Shown here piece by piece: positions 8,658-20,924 of a DNA stretch of 46,299 bases. The stretch covers positions 1 to 46,299 of the forward strand of contig VXIS01000356.1 in the NCBI GenBank assembly GCA_008704415.1. The letters run 5' to 3'. How positions within the stretch are numbered: the stretch's first letter is position 1; the number at the start of each line of letters is the position of its first letter. The DNA is from Sphaerosporella brunnea (lineage: Eukaryota; Ascomycota; Pezizomycetes; Pezizales; Pyronemataceae). The notes under the pieces were generated by a model that did no database searches, was not told where the DNA came from, and saw nothing but the letters and a program-made list of their open reading frames with translations. The position numbers and the translations under genes were made by a program.

Positions 8658-11600
8658 ATGGATGTCTTCTTCGACCTCAGTAAGGACGCCATGGTGGGCT
8701 CGCAGTGGAAGCCGAGTGGTGCGGGGATAGACATGGTTGGGATTAGGGCTTGGTGTCACAGCGGATCGGGCCTCGACAACCGCATCCTCACAGCAACCTT
8801 CCGAGTCACCGCCGATATTGAAAGAGAGGCCGTTAATCTGGCGAAATGCGATGGCGTCTTCTTTCTGATCAACAACAAATGGAACAAGCCTGCGCGATGT
8901 TCAACTGTCACGACGAGCCACCCTGGCTTTTTTGATCTCGAGCTCTCTTGCACCATCCCATCGTGGTGGATTGAGCGCGGGGAAGGATATCTTATGACTT
9001 CGACGCTTTCCCTCGGAACAGTCCCAATAAGGACCCGTCACCCGCGCTTGTTGGGCAGCTGGGCCTTCGGGGCGCTTCGAAGTGAAGCGGAGAACGAGTT
9101 AGTTCTGTTTTTATGCCCACCGCCGCAGCATGGTGAGTATGTACGGGAGCGGCTTACGTTGGGGATGCCTTCAGCTGCTAATACGCATCGCGAACTCAGC
9201 TAGCTCGGCTGAAAGCGATCTCGGTTCCAGCAGCAGGGCAACACAGGACTTGAGTGTGCCAACGAGCTGGAGCAACCTGATGCTGCCTCGTTGTTCGAAC
9301 GATAGCGACTGGGACGCGCATGGTTCACGCTGGCTAGGCTCCTACGCACTAGAATATCACTGCTACGGCTCACCAGCCGATACATCACGAATGAACGGTT
9401 TTGGCGAACAGAGCCCGCAATACCCATACCTGGCAGCTTTACATCAGCGTACAACTCCATTAGTCGTCGATATCCCCCTTGATGATCCAGCACTAGACTG
9501 TACGCCCGCACACCAGTACGAATGTGCAGAAGCACATGCGGTCGCTTCTGTCGATCATCTCGCCGATTTAGAGTGCGGGGTAAATGAGCGGCGCAGGGCA
9601 GTATACTCACCATATCGATATGAAGATGGCGACCTTGTCACACCCGATGCTCCTGCAATCGACGACGGGGCCGAGTTCTTCCGGGAGACGCAGCGAATCC
9701 CGCCAGTCTTCTCAAAGGCCAGAAGTAAAAGAAAACGACATCATTCACCTTTCAGTGTGTCAAGTTTTTCACCCGACTCTGCGATTGACATGCGCTCCGT
9801 CAGAGAAGCCTCGCCGTCCGTTGAAACACCACCTCAGAATAGCCTTACACTTGAAAATCGCCCTACACTTGAAAGATTTATACCCGTTGAAGAGCCACGG
9901 ACCCTTTCTACCCCGTTTTCTGACGGCACTATACTACAACAGGAACAAGAGCCTTCGCAGCTCGATCGTATCAACCGCACTCGATACTCCGATGCAGCAA
10001 ATATCAAGGACACCTCCAATCCTCCCCACTTCCAGAATTTAGAGGCACCTGAGGGCACTATGTCACCCAGGTTGCAGGCTCCGTACTGTCCCGTGTCAGC
10101 AGTGAACAACCCAGTATTTTTCCAAAGCCCCGCATCCCAATTCTTGGACCCGGTCGGCCCCTCAGTGGGGTTTCTGAGTCCCTTCAACGCTTGTAAGAAT
10201 CTTCAAGAGGGGAACGAGAACCTCCAAGATTTCGACGTTGACTTCGTGCCTGATTGGGGCCAGGAATGTGCCAGGTCGCCGACAGAGGCTTATGAGTTGG
10301 GTACCGGTGGCTGGTCATGCATTGACACAACCGAGGCCATCGAGGCCATCGAGGATGATGAAGGGCCTTTTGATCAGCAGGAGGAGGGGGCCTTGGAACC
10401 TATCGAGCGTTCCCCCCGACCTTTCATGCGAGGTGCAATCAACCGCTACCCTACCGATTCACCTCTCTGGCTTCAAACTACGTTGGAAGTCGACAGACTC
10501 GCTCGCTTGGCCTGCCTATCGTCTACATCGACCTCTTCGGATAGATATGGGTCTATCTCTAGGTCTAATTCTCCAATAGCCCCTTCGACGACGCCGACCA
10601 GTCCGGCGAATTCTGAAGGTTTAGAAAGCATTTGTTCAATTGAGAAACGGGCAGAGAGCATAGAATGTGGCAATTTCAGTCTGAATCCCTTGTCCAATGG
10701 CAAACAACTCCTCAAAGCTTTTGAACAGCCCACTGGTTGCGACTCAATCGCCGAAACCTGTTCCGACCCCGGCCAAATGACTGAAGTGTATGACTCAATG
10801 TCCGCCAGTAAAGAGGGTTGTGATTTGGACAGTTCGCCACGGCCCTCAATAACTACAATATCGTCGGAGTCAAGCCCTTCTCCCATTACACTGCCGTCCA
10901 CAGCACAAACCTCGCCGGGGGGAGCCCCAGTTTATATTCCGCGATTTCCTCCTAATGTCGTCGATACTTCCACCGCTCATGCCGACGTCTGGTCAAAGCA
11001 TTTGTCATATTGGGCCTGCGACGAGTTTCCAAGAATCTTTGGAACTGGTAACCCAGGTGCGCTTGAATATCTAACTCCATCCCCCGACAGAAGACCTATA
11101 ATTCAGGTCACCGCCAAATATCCCGCAAGGGTGGACAGATCGTTCCTTGAAGAGAATGTCCAAAAGATCTGCAATGCGTATGCCCGGGGTGTTAAGTTCG
11201 AAATTAGGATAGGCCAGGGCAATGTCTGTCGTACAGGAGACCACAATCAATACTGCGAATGGCCTGCAAACAATAGTCGCTTTCAGCAAATCCCGTCCTG
11301 TGGTGCATGCATCGGCATTGGTGACTGTACCACTGCATCTTTGGGAGGCTTCGTGGAGCTTAAGATTGGCGATAAGTGGGAGACGTTCGGTCTGACATCA
11401 CACCACTTGCTGGAAGAGAGAACGGAAGATGTGAGCGGAGATGGGGTGATGCATGGATTACTTCGAGGTGTTCCAGTCGAAAAAACGACCCAGCCGTCAC
11501 TGCAATACCACAACTATAACAAGAGTCTGCTGGAACGAGAATTGCAAGTGCAAAAAGTCCTAGACAAAATCTATCTGGGACGCCAAATCCAGCCGACCCT

Positions 11601-12701
11601 CGCGAGGTCAGCTAAGATTGAGGCTGAGCTTAGGCAGTATGAGGATGAAGTAGATTTGTCTTTCGGTAGAATCATGTACTCTTCAGGTTTCGACAGGATG
11701 ACCCCCCAAAGGCAAGCATTCGACTATGCGCTGATTGGAGATATCGCCAAAGAAAGATTGAGTGCGGCAAATTATGTTGACAGACCTCCCGAGCGTTGGA
11801 GCGATCGACTTGCGTCTATCACGGAGATCGTCCCTGAGCATTTCTTTGATGTCATTTTCGATGTCGCCCCGACTCTGGGATACACCAGTCCTGCGGAGCC
11901 CGATTTCACTCCTCCGGAACCTGTTTTCAGGGTGCATGGCATTGGGGCCGCAACAGGTGAACAGGATGGCTATATGTCGCCCATGCCATTTACTATAAAC
12001 TTCGAAGGGTTCGGGAAAGGATCAAGAGAATGGTCCTTTGCTCCCCGTACCCCTAACGGTCTCGGTAAGTCCTCATTTGTCATCACGAAATCACAAATGA
12101 TGGACTGACAAGCAAAACAGGCAAAAGCGGCGACAGTGGCGCCTGGATCTTCGATCCTTTTGGTTCCGTCATAGGCATGATCCTCGGCCACAATTCCGGG
12201 TCCAACCTCACATATTTCACCCCTATGCACGCCATCTTCAAAGACATCAAAGAGCTCACTGGGGCCACGGATGTACGGCTTCCCGGAGGGCAACCAGCCG
12301 CCTTGTCGCCAAAGACCGTCCCATCTCCAAAGACCATGCGCAATGCCACACAGTCATATGCGCTTCGAGGGGCGTGCGGTGGTTCATCTTCAACACCGCA
12401 TCCAGTCCCAACGGGGGCCGAGATCGCGAGCGAGGTGGTTGCGGGCAACGCGAGAGCCGCTCCTTGGTCTTCCTACAACACATCTAGCTCTACCACCGAG
12501 CCTGACGATTATCCGCTCGAAAAGCCGTCCAGACCTCGCGTCGTTGACAGCCCGAACTCGTTTCAAGATTCGACCCTTGGTGCGGAGGGCGTCCCCACGA
12601 CTTCTCAGAAGCGGAAGCGGTGCCAAGATGAGGAAATTTGCGTAAAACGCCCTCGAGGCCAGTCTTGTGCCTCGTCCCCCACCGGAATTTCAGATTTTTA
12701 G
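8658..12701 (+). CDS. large protein with C-terminal trypsin-like serine protease domain
   Basis: The model is join(8658..9132, 9200..12064, 12121..12701), 1306 residues. The introns (67 and 56 bases) have GTGAGT and GTAAGT donors, CTAAT and CTGAC branch sites, and CAG acceptors, and the phases agree. The last splice creates GKSGDSGAW, the serine-nucleophile motif (Ser1119). His893/894 in LTSHHLLEE and Asp1000 in FDYALI complete a chymotrypsin-fold triad in the usual order, within about residues 860-1180. Residues 1-155 form an ordered-looking domain I do not recognise. Residues 160-830 are Ser/Pro-rich and probably disordered, and so is the tail after 1180, which has basic patches (KRKR). No signal peptide is seen, so action inside the cell is likely. 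The ATG at 8658 has a good context (A at -3, G at +4) and follows the TATA box; an in-frame ATG at 8625 is the alternative. The substrate is unknown. Confidence 0.85.
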
Positions 12702-13508
12702 AGTGTGGAATAGCATGGTTGTACGTGAGGATACCTGATAGCCCTCCTGAGGTAGTCCTGCTGTCTCGAGGTTCGTTGTCCGGCAAGTTTTGCCATTCAA
12801 TAGCTGTATGATGACTTCTTTTTATTTTCTTCTGTACAAATTTTGTCATTTTCAGGTTTTGCAATCGATGCACCGATGTTTTTTGTTTGTTTGTTTGTGG
12901 TGTTCATTCGGTCCTGTATAAATGTTCTCCTTGGTACATGTCGGTTCTGTTGATGATTGATGTACTGTTCTGGGTCTGTGTTTCGGGCATGAGGCGACGG
13001 TGCTTTTTGTATTCGGGTTTCGGGTTGTTTGTTACTTACTGCGCACACATTTTTGCGCGCATCTGCTTTTGTTGGGGGTTTGTGTGTGTCCATGAATTGT
13101 GGATTATCGTTGATACCCTTGCAATTGCCTGTTTGTTCTGGTTGGAGCTTTCTGGTGGTGTTGCTCGGAATGCAAAGTGGAGTCATGCTGCCATAGCTCC
13201 TGGCCGTCAGAGTCATACTGTTGGAGCATAATATTGCGAGCCGTGGGGTCTGTCCAACCCCAAATCGAGTGCAGTCTGATGATCCGGTCAACACTCGCCA
13301 CTGCGACCCAAAGCGGCAAGAGGATGTGCACAGCCCCGGGAGCGGTAACACGGGTTCGAGTCGGACGCGCCGCCTCCTATCCCAGCCCAGACACACCACG
13401 TCTCGCCCCCCCCCTCCGTCTCTCTTAAGCATCACCATTCTTTCTTTTCAACACCTTTGTCACAATCCCACCAGCCAGACCAAAAAACGATCGCTAAAAA
13501 AATAAACA
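12702..13508. other. spacer between protease and PLAC8 genes
   Basis: This holds the 3' region of the protease gene and the promoter of the PLAC8 gene. The right end is typical of a fungal core promoter and leader: a C-rich block, then CT-rich, then an A-rich stretch directly before the ATG. The middle is T/G-rich with TTTG repeats near 12880-12898. No gene is supported. Confidence 0.5.
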
Positions 13509-14301
13509 ATGTCTGAACCCGCAAAAGCCACCGACTCCAAACAGGCTCCGCTCCTCGAGCAGCCTGCCGAAGAGGCCCCTCCCAGCTACGCCGAGACCTC
13601 CGCTGCGCCTCGCGTTATCGGCGATGGAAACGTTTTCTCCGACCTCCCACGTCCGGGGATGACGTACGGCGCCGGCCAGCGCGAGGCGTACATTCCTCGC
13701 TCGGAGCGCAAGGGCACGTGGACGTTCGGGCTCTTCGAATGCTTCCGGGACCCTGCAGCCAGTAATTCTCTCCAGCTCTTCCTGCTCACTCGTGATAAAA
13801 CCTTTGCTAAACCCCTCCTTCACAGCCGCAAAGGCTTGCTGCTGCCCCTGCGTTTCTTACGGCCAGACTCGCCACCGCCTTCACTCGCCCGGCACGGACG
13901 CACCCGTGTGCAGCACTCCGTGCATCGGCTACGGCCTCACGTGTTGCCTCTTCCCCGGCGCCGAAAGTATTTTTGGGCTGCTCCAGAGAAATGAGTTGCG
14001 GCAGCGCCTCAACATCAACCAGAAGCCGGCGTCGGCACGAGTCCGCCTCGGCCGCACCGCCGGCGGCGAAACCATGTTTGAGAGTCTCCACTCCGCCGCT
14101 GGATTTCTTGATGATACGCTGAAGCACTTTTTCTGTGGGTGCTGCGCGCTGGCGCAGGAGGACAGAGAGGTTAGGAGGTGGGAGAGTGAGTGGGAGGATG
14201 GTGCGCTGGAGAGCTTTGATCAGGAACGTGAGCGCGTTGATGAGGAGGGGGAGAGGCTACTGGGTAGTGAGCGTGCAGTTTTGAGGGGTTTGAGAGGTTA
14301 G
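13509..14301 (+). CDS. PLAC8-family Cys-rich protein
   Basis: The model is join(13509..13761, 13826..14301), 242 residues. The 64-base intron has a GTAATT donor, a GCTAAAC branch site and a CAG acceptor, and splicing joins the frames exactly. Family members are small membrane-associated proteins. Some affect cell size, metal resistance or calcium flux, but fungal members are mostly uncharacterised. The N terminus is Pro/Glu-rich with a PPSY-like motif. At the junction the protein reads FRDPAATAKACCCPC, the CCXXXXCPC-type core (Cys89-Cys93), followed by YGQTRHRL. A second Cys-rich hydrophobic segment (CIGYGLTCC) probably dips into the membrane. A third (FFCGCCALAQEDREV) precedes a charged, helical tail. 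The start is the first ATG after the pyrimidine-rich leader. Confidence 0.9.
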
Positions 14302-15103
14302 ATGGAGTTTTTATGAGAGTCAGTGGGAAGGCTGTCATTGTGCATTCGCTCTTTTAGCATCGGTTTTCTTTCGTTCGCATTGTTGGGATTGGGCTGGATC
14401 ACACGCACATTGCTGGGCTTGTTCTTTTGTTTGTTTTTTTGCGTTGCGCATGCATTGCTGCTTGAAATGCATCTCTTGTGCTTTGTGTTGAGTTTGTCGG
14501 CTGGACACACACTTGTTGCGCACAACTGTCATCCCGCGCAGCCAGGCTGAGACGCCTGTCTCGTTGGTGTGTACCCTACTCGTAATCTCCTGAACTGCAT
14601 GATGTGTTGGATCGTTGGATTGGATCTGTATGCAGTTGGCAGCTAACTAGGGTACGCTATGTTCCGTCCTGGTGAGTCACGATACATACCTTGAGTACTT
14701 TAGTACCTGGCTTAGCTGCACGACGTGGCGTGGATATTATTAGCAGGCATGGTGAGTGGCTGCTTACATAATAAGTACATGATTTCGAGCGTTTGGCGAG
14801 TGATGAACCGTGGTTTAATCATCTTTGGGATATGTAGAGTAGAGTACGTCCACCACGAGAAGTTATATGGGAAGTTATACGGTTACTGGCGACTGTTACG
14901 ACTTGCGGTGGTGTCTGCCGCCGGGGCGGGGAGATGAATATCTGCTACGGCTAGAGTCAATGGGTTGTTAAGCGGTTGCGGTTGTGGTGGTGGTGATGAT
15001 GATGGGGGGAGATGTCACTCGATGCTGTTCCTTTTGCAGATGGGATTGTACCCCCTCCCCTCGAAGCAGGATAAAATGGCTGATGAGTCAGTATTGCCCG
15101 CGG

Positions 15104-15130
15104 TTTTTTTTTTTTTTTTTTTTTTTTTTT
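15104..15130. repeat. T27 homopolymer
   Basis: An uninterrupted run of 27 T in the gene-poor region. Its true length is likely to be uncertain in any assembly. Confidence 0.9.
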
Positions 15131-15778
15131 ACTATCCTGCCGGAGCAGCAGCGAGGGGTTGTTGTGAGCCATAAGTTGCTAATTATGCCATGCCCCCACA
15201 TGACAAGCCGAGTGAAAACCATGATGCGAGTCGGATTTCACAACGACGGCCAGGTCGGGGGTGGTATGTAAGATCTAGACGCTGGTGGATTGCTAACTCC
15301 CCCCGCCGCCGTCGCGGTCTAGGAGGATGGGGATTATTAAGCTCTAATAAGCGGCGGCTCGAGTGCTGGTGTGTGTCTCGGCCCTCACTCGGCCGTACAG
15401 CGATTGTTTCAGTCACTCACGTGTGGTTGGGGCAGGCAGGGGAGTTAGAATCACATCCGATTTGTGCTTTCCAACAGATGATGTGGTTTGGTTTGTAGCT
15501 AGCTATCTATCATAGGGCAAAGAAGTGTGTAGATGGGTAGGCCACAATTCGTCATCGGATTTCAACACTGCCACAAAACCGTCGTAACCCAACCCAGCCT
15601 TGCGGCGGCGGCGGGTGCTTTATTTGTTTTTGTTTTTTTTGCTTTCTTTTTCACCGACCGACCGATCGGCTCCGACATCGAGATGTCGGTCTCGCTCGGA
15701 ATTGGATCGGAATTAGATACTTGCAGCAGCAGCTGCTGCTGCGCACAAACGGCGGCGCGCCCCCTCTCTCTCTCCGTG

Positions 15779-15799
15779 ACGTACGTACGTACGTACGTA
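15779..15799. repeat. (ACGT)5 self-complementary microsatellite
   Basis: Five tandem ACGT units. The tract is its own reverse complement, so it can form a cruciform or hairpin. It is flanked by CT-rich sequence to the left. Confidence 0.85.
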
Positions 15800-16619
15800 A
15801 CGTATCGTCGCAAACAACCCGCTCGGCAGACAACCTGCGGCAACCCGAGAGAGGGGGGGGGGGGGCTCGAGTTTTGCAGCAGCAAGCAGCAGCAGCAGCT
15901 TCGAGTGACGTACTATGCTCCGCCCCGCTGCAGATCCGAGGACAACGCAGCCCTGCAAACTGCCGTGCCCTTTTTTTCGAATTCAAGGCAACCGCGCCGC
16001 CGCCGCCGCCGCCGCCCAGCCCAGCCCAGTAAGCAGGCAGGCAGGCAAGGAGTATGTATCTGTGAGGAGGAGGAGGAGGGATGTCAGGCAACAACAACGA
16101 AAGGTATCAATCGTCTACAAACTTCCGGTATGCTGGCAACCGACGGGTTCCGCGCTTACAGACGGGTGCAAACTGTATCCTGAAACAAAAACATGCGCCT
16201 TCCTTTATCACCAATCGTTGCACTGCAGCAACAGCAACAGCATCATAAGTAAGTACTCGTACAGGAATCTTGTAATGTCAACAGAACAAGTAGAAGATGT
16301 ATGTAAGCCGTAGTTACCGTGTTCGGTGCCTTGTCGTTACCAGAGCGGATATTTGTATATCCGCTAGTTACCGGTGGGTTAAGCTTATTTGCGTTGGTTG
16401 TTTCCTCCCCTTTCCTGAGTCATGGCCCCCCCAGCCTCCTTTTGCTAGGCGTGGATGCATGCCATCGAAGCTGAACAGCCACGGCAACAACAACAACAAC
16501 AAAAAAAAGCAATACACCAGCCCTGCATCCTGTAAGCTTTGGTGGATTGCGGGGTAAAAAAAATTAAAAAAAAAAAAAATGTTACCCACCACCACCACCA
16601 CCACCAAGAAGCTGAAAAT

Positions 16620-16640
16620 AAAAAAAAAAAAAAAAAAAAA
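16620..16640. repeat. A21 homopolymer after a CCA microsatellite
   Basis: A run of 21 A, preceded at about 16582-16605 by a short CCA/ACC trinucleotide tract. Confidence 0.8.
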
Positions 16641-16696
16641 TATCTCGTGTCCGGCCCGTTGTTGTTATCGGTGTATAGAGTATAGTAAACACACAA

Positions 16697-16723
16697 ACAC
16701 ACACACACACACACACACACCAC
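16697..16723. repeat. (AC)n dinucleotide microsatellite
   Basis: About 13 tandem AC units, the longest dinucleotide tract in the window. Confidence 0.85.
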
Positions 16724-18626
16724 TCTACTAGATGGAGAGAGGATATGGGATCTATCTCTCGCGTTTTGGAATTCCCCCCCCGAGGAGGGGTTCCTGGCTG
16801 GATAGAACACCGGCGCGCACGCACAAAAAATCACGATCCGGCGGCGCCTGAATCTTTTCAACATCTGCCTTAGGCAGTTTTCCGTGCGGCTGAGAAAGAA
16901 GAAAGCAGAAAAAGGAAGAATTTACATTTCCGGGAGGGGGGGGGGAGACATCACGAGTTCTCACCCGCCGAGGAAGGTGGGTGGTGGTGGTGCTGTGACG
17001 CACACACAACAACAACAACTTTTCGATGAAAAAAACCTGTCCAGTAATATCGGCAGCACTGGCTTCTCGTTTAAGGCTGACATCTCCGCCGGGACCCAGG
17101 GGAAAAGGAAAGGGGGGGATGGGATCACGCAGAGATATATTAATCTCTATCTACCTACGTAGCTATATATATGGGGATGTAGCCGTGCGCATTCCGCATG
17201 CTGTTTGGGGCTTGTCAAGTGTCGAATACATACATATACCGATGAAGGGAGGCTGCTGGTGAGGCATGCTGGCGAACCTCTCTACTCTACATAGATAGAG
17301 GCAACAACAGCGCTAGCCGCTGCTGCTGCTGCTGCTGCCGCTGCTGCCTTCTCCGTGAAGGCAAGGCGTAGAGTAGTAGGTACTTAGCAAGGCTTAATTA
17401 GATGTGGGTTGGCTTGCAGATACATATGTAGAGTACACATGCATTGTAGATTGCGATTGCGATAACACCAGCGGGCTTGTCAACATATCTATCTACGTGC
17501 TTTCCAGCAGCACTCTTCACCCCCGCAGAAGAGCTCGAGTTCGTTCTCCAACAACCCATAGCCCGGCCGCCGCCGCCGCCGCCGCAGAGATCCCCCAGCG
17601 CCAGATATCCGCAAGGGAATGCAGTCCCGATCCGAAGCGCGCGAGAGATCAGCACAGACAAAACGACAGCAGAGACAAATGAATGTTTCAAAATAATAAT
17701 ATTCAGCCCAAAATGTCAGAGTCATAAAACCCACCGGGTAGATACACCGGGTAGCACTCGTTATGCGCGAAAAGTGTTTTACCTCCGATCTCTCGCGCGC
17801 GTGCGTGCGATACGTTCCAGCCCCCACACCATAAGCTGCTTCACCCCCCCTAGGCAGTATGGTTGGGGACTCCTAGTCACTGTGGGATTTCTGACATTCA
17901 TTTCGCTTAGTAACACATGCAAAAGTGCCGAGTGATGAGCGTGAATCTTCCTTTTTTGACCATATAACTGACATTTGTCCCCGGGGAGGGGTCCTATTTT
18001 CTCAACAACCAGGCAGAATTCGGAAATTCTGAGTTAATCAGTCGATAGAGCGAGCGAAAACTAGGCCCCTGATAGTGTTATTTTTTAAAATAACTTTTTT
18101 TTGGTGGAGGATACTCTGTCCAAACTCAGGGTACCCAAACCCCTCCGTCTTTAGGTGTCCCCAACCATAACCCCGCGCCCTCCGACGATCTTTCATGTTG
18201 CGGCCAGGGACGGGGGGGCTGTGCGAGGCTGGGGAGGCCACGCGCTTTGAGAAGGATGGATGGATAATCGAGTGCTCAAACTGAAATCTAATCCTCCCCC
18301 CCCCCCTGCTCCAACGGGTCGAGTTGAACGGAAAGTTACATTCCGTTGTCGGGGCCATGTTCCATCCCGGAAGAAGAAGAAGTCGAGTGCGACCCCATGC
18401 CTCACAACTTCTCCGTCAGAAAAACGCCAAAGCTGAGTGCAACCGTTCTCCCTCCCCTCCTCACACACACACACTCTCTCACAAAAAATCTATGTATTCA
18501 CAATCACGAGCATGGGGGTTAGCATGAATGAAGTTCTAGAAAAAAAAAACAAAAAAAGAACAGCAGTTGCTTTCTTTTCTAGAACTCCATTTTGCAGCAT
18601 TCATTCTGGAAGCACTGCACAGCCTT

Positions 18627-18651
18627 CCTTGCCTTGCCTTGCCTTGCCTTG
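18627..18651. repeat. (CCTTG)5 pentanucleotide tandem repeat
   Basis: Five perfect CCTTG units with a degenerate unit (CCTCG) following. Confidence 0.85.
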
Positions 18652-19244
18652 CCTCGTGTAAGTAAAGATATTCTATGTGTTCCAGGCAGCAGCCGTTTGC
18701 CGTACTGCAATGCCTGCTTGGCCATTACACAACTACACAACCCAGATTTCGTGGAACCAACCAGCTCCGGATCCAAGCAGCATGGCGATACCTACCCGAA
18801 GTGCAGCATGCGCAGCTACCTACATAGCTCACAGCTAGAGCAGAGACTCATCGCTTTGTGCTTCTAGGTAGGAGGGGGAAGCAAGATGTTTGGGATAGAT
18901 CGTGAAGATGCCTGCCACGGATCGGAAGGAAAGAAGGAAGGAATAAGCTCCACATGGCACAGTTCGTTGTATCCGGCCGATATAAACACACCAGCGAATT
19001 TTCCGGAAGTTGAAGTTCAAGTTCGTGACTCACGCCAACCCCCTCGTCGTTCAAGTTCGTTGATGTCAAATTGCAGCGAGGTTGTTTGACTCACCAATAG
19101 GAGCGAGATGATCGGACAGGGATGTGTGTTTCGTGCTAGGGAAACGAGCGGTATGACTCCTTCCTCACGGAACACCACCACTTCCCTCGCTCAGCCCAAA
19201 GAGAAACCACCACCACTAGTTGCCGCCAGCTTTAACCTTTGGTG

Positions 19245-19275
<31 letters not shown>
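19245..19275. repeat. (CAT)n trinucleotide microsatellite
   Basis: About ten perfect CAT units. Confidence 0.85.
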
Positions 19276-19276
<1 letters not shown>

Positions 19277-19414
19277 GCATCGTGTTTCTCACACCCGGTA
19301 CGTGGTTGCTTGCTTTTCGTGTTGCGGAGGCAGCGAAAAAAAAAAAAAATGCAATAAAATTAGCTCAGCCAGCCAGCCCAGCTTCGGTGCGCTGTGGGCC
19401 TGAGCGAGCTCTGC

Positions 19415-19459
19415 GGTGAGCGAGGTGAGCGAGGTGAGCGAGGTGAGCGAGGTGAGCGA
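19415..19459. repeat. 9-base tandem repeat, five units
   Basis: Five perfect copies of GGTGAGCGA. In one plus frame this reads as a Ser-Glu-Val repeat, but the surrounding frame is short and not protein-like. I treat it as a non-coding minisatellite. Confidence 0.8.
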
Positions 19460-20893
19460 GCAATGTGACTTTGCGGCGGCGACGGCGAAGTTCATGGCGG
19501 CGGCAAAGACAAGACAAGAGAGAGACAGAACGAATGTGGCTGGGCCAGCCAGCCAGCCAGCAGACGAACCACACGAACCACAAGGAGCAGCGCTAGCTCA
19601 GGCAGCAGCAGACGCTCGCGGTGGGTGAGGAGCTGCTGTTGCAGTAGGGAGATATTGCTTTTCAAGGATGTTTTGTCGTTCGGAGCCGGTACTGTTGACG
19701 ATGAGCTGTAAGGCTGGGGGTTGGGATAAGGTTGCTTGCCTGTTTTTTGTTTTGTTTTTTAATCTCCTCCGTGCTGAAACTGCTAAACGAACTGCCAGTG
19801 CTGTGTACAGCTCCGAATCCTACTTCAGGCTGATGACAGGTGATGCCGGCTGGTGGGGTGCGGTGGAGTCACCGAGTGATATCCAACCGCTGCCAGATCC
19901 AAGTTGCGCGTTTCGTGCGACGAGCGGCATTTACACGTCTGGTGGAGGCCGCACGCATCACGCCCATGGACCGCAAACGGCAGCTTGCTGGCGGGACAAC
20001 CGCATTTCCCAACAACAGCACGGCCGGCGGCGCGCGGAGAGGAGAGACGTGAATGAATTAAAGGTCTCCGCTGGTGCCATACCCCCCAACTGCGCATGCC
20101 TGTCGCAGACAGGCTGAAAGGTGGCAACACGCACAAAGTCGTCGGGTTGCGAGCAAAAGCCAAATGGCATCAGCCAGCCAATGAGCCAATATCGAGGATT
20201 GCACGGCGATGAACTGTGGCTTCTGCCAGCCATGGCAATTTTTGGCTGGCTGGCTGGCCGACAGCACCAGCGGTTCTGCTGGGGAGGGGTCGATTTTGAT
20301 TGTCCGTTCGGCTGCAGCGTGTGTGGGCGTGCAAATGATAAATGTGGAATAATACACCCAGGTTTTGCTTCGTGTGTGTCACCCGCGTAACAGCACCTCC
20401 GCCTCATAGATAAAACCGATCTTCCCACCTGCGAAATCGCAGGCTTGTCAGTCAGTCGGCCACGCAACGATGATCCTGCTTCCGGGAGTCCCAGGCTGTT
20501 AGAACGTTCGACCGGTTCCAGTCATCTTTCCCGCTGCACTTTGTCATTGCCATCCGCCTCTCTCCACTCCCACTGCTCGGTCGTGCTTGTTGCGTCGTCT
20601 GCCGGGTTCGGGTTCTTGCTTTCCGTTGCCCCACTGCCTGACCGCTTCGTGCCAGCCGTCCCAGCCGCATTGTTCGTGTCGAACGTGTCCCATTTCTCGT
20701 CACGTACTCATCCGCCCACCCGCCATCGGAGCAATCGATAGGCAGTCGAAGTCGACTCGGCCACTGGCCCCAGTGGTGTCTCGGAGCGCGTGTGCTGGGT
20801 ACGTCGTGCTTTGACGATTTTCTATCTTTCTCATTTTTGTCACTGCCACTGCCACCATCACCGTTTTGGCTTCTCTTTTTTTTTTTCTTTTTT

Positions 20894-20895
<2 letters not shown>

Positions 20896-20924
<29 letters not shown>
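20896..20924. repeat. T29 homopolymer
   Basis: A run of 29 T, preceded by other T-rich tracts, in the T/C-rich region upstream of the cyclin gene. Confidence 0.85.

Noticed and set aside
13330..13375. GGTTCGAGTC resembling a tRNA T-arm
   Set aside because: No matching acceptor stem, D-arm or anticodon arm could be folded around it.
15533..16183. 216-codon plus frame in the gene-poor region
   Set aside because: It is built from translated simple repeats (poly-Phe, poly-Ala, poly-Arg, poly-Glu) with no recognisable domain and no promoter or splice signals.
19415..19459. Ser-Glu-Val repeat protein or CRISPR-like array
   Set aside because: The units are contiguous 9-base tandem repeats without spacers, and the open frame is only about 70 codons. 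It is a minisatellite.
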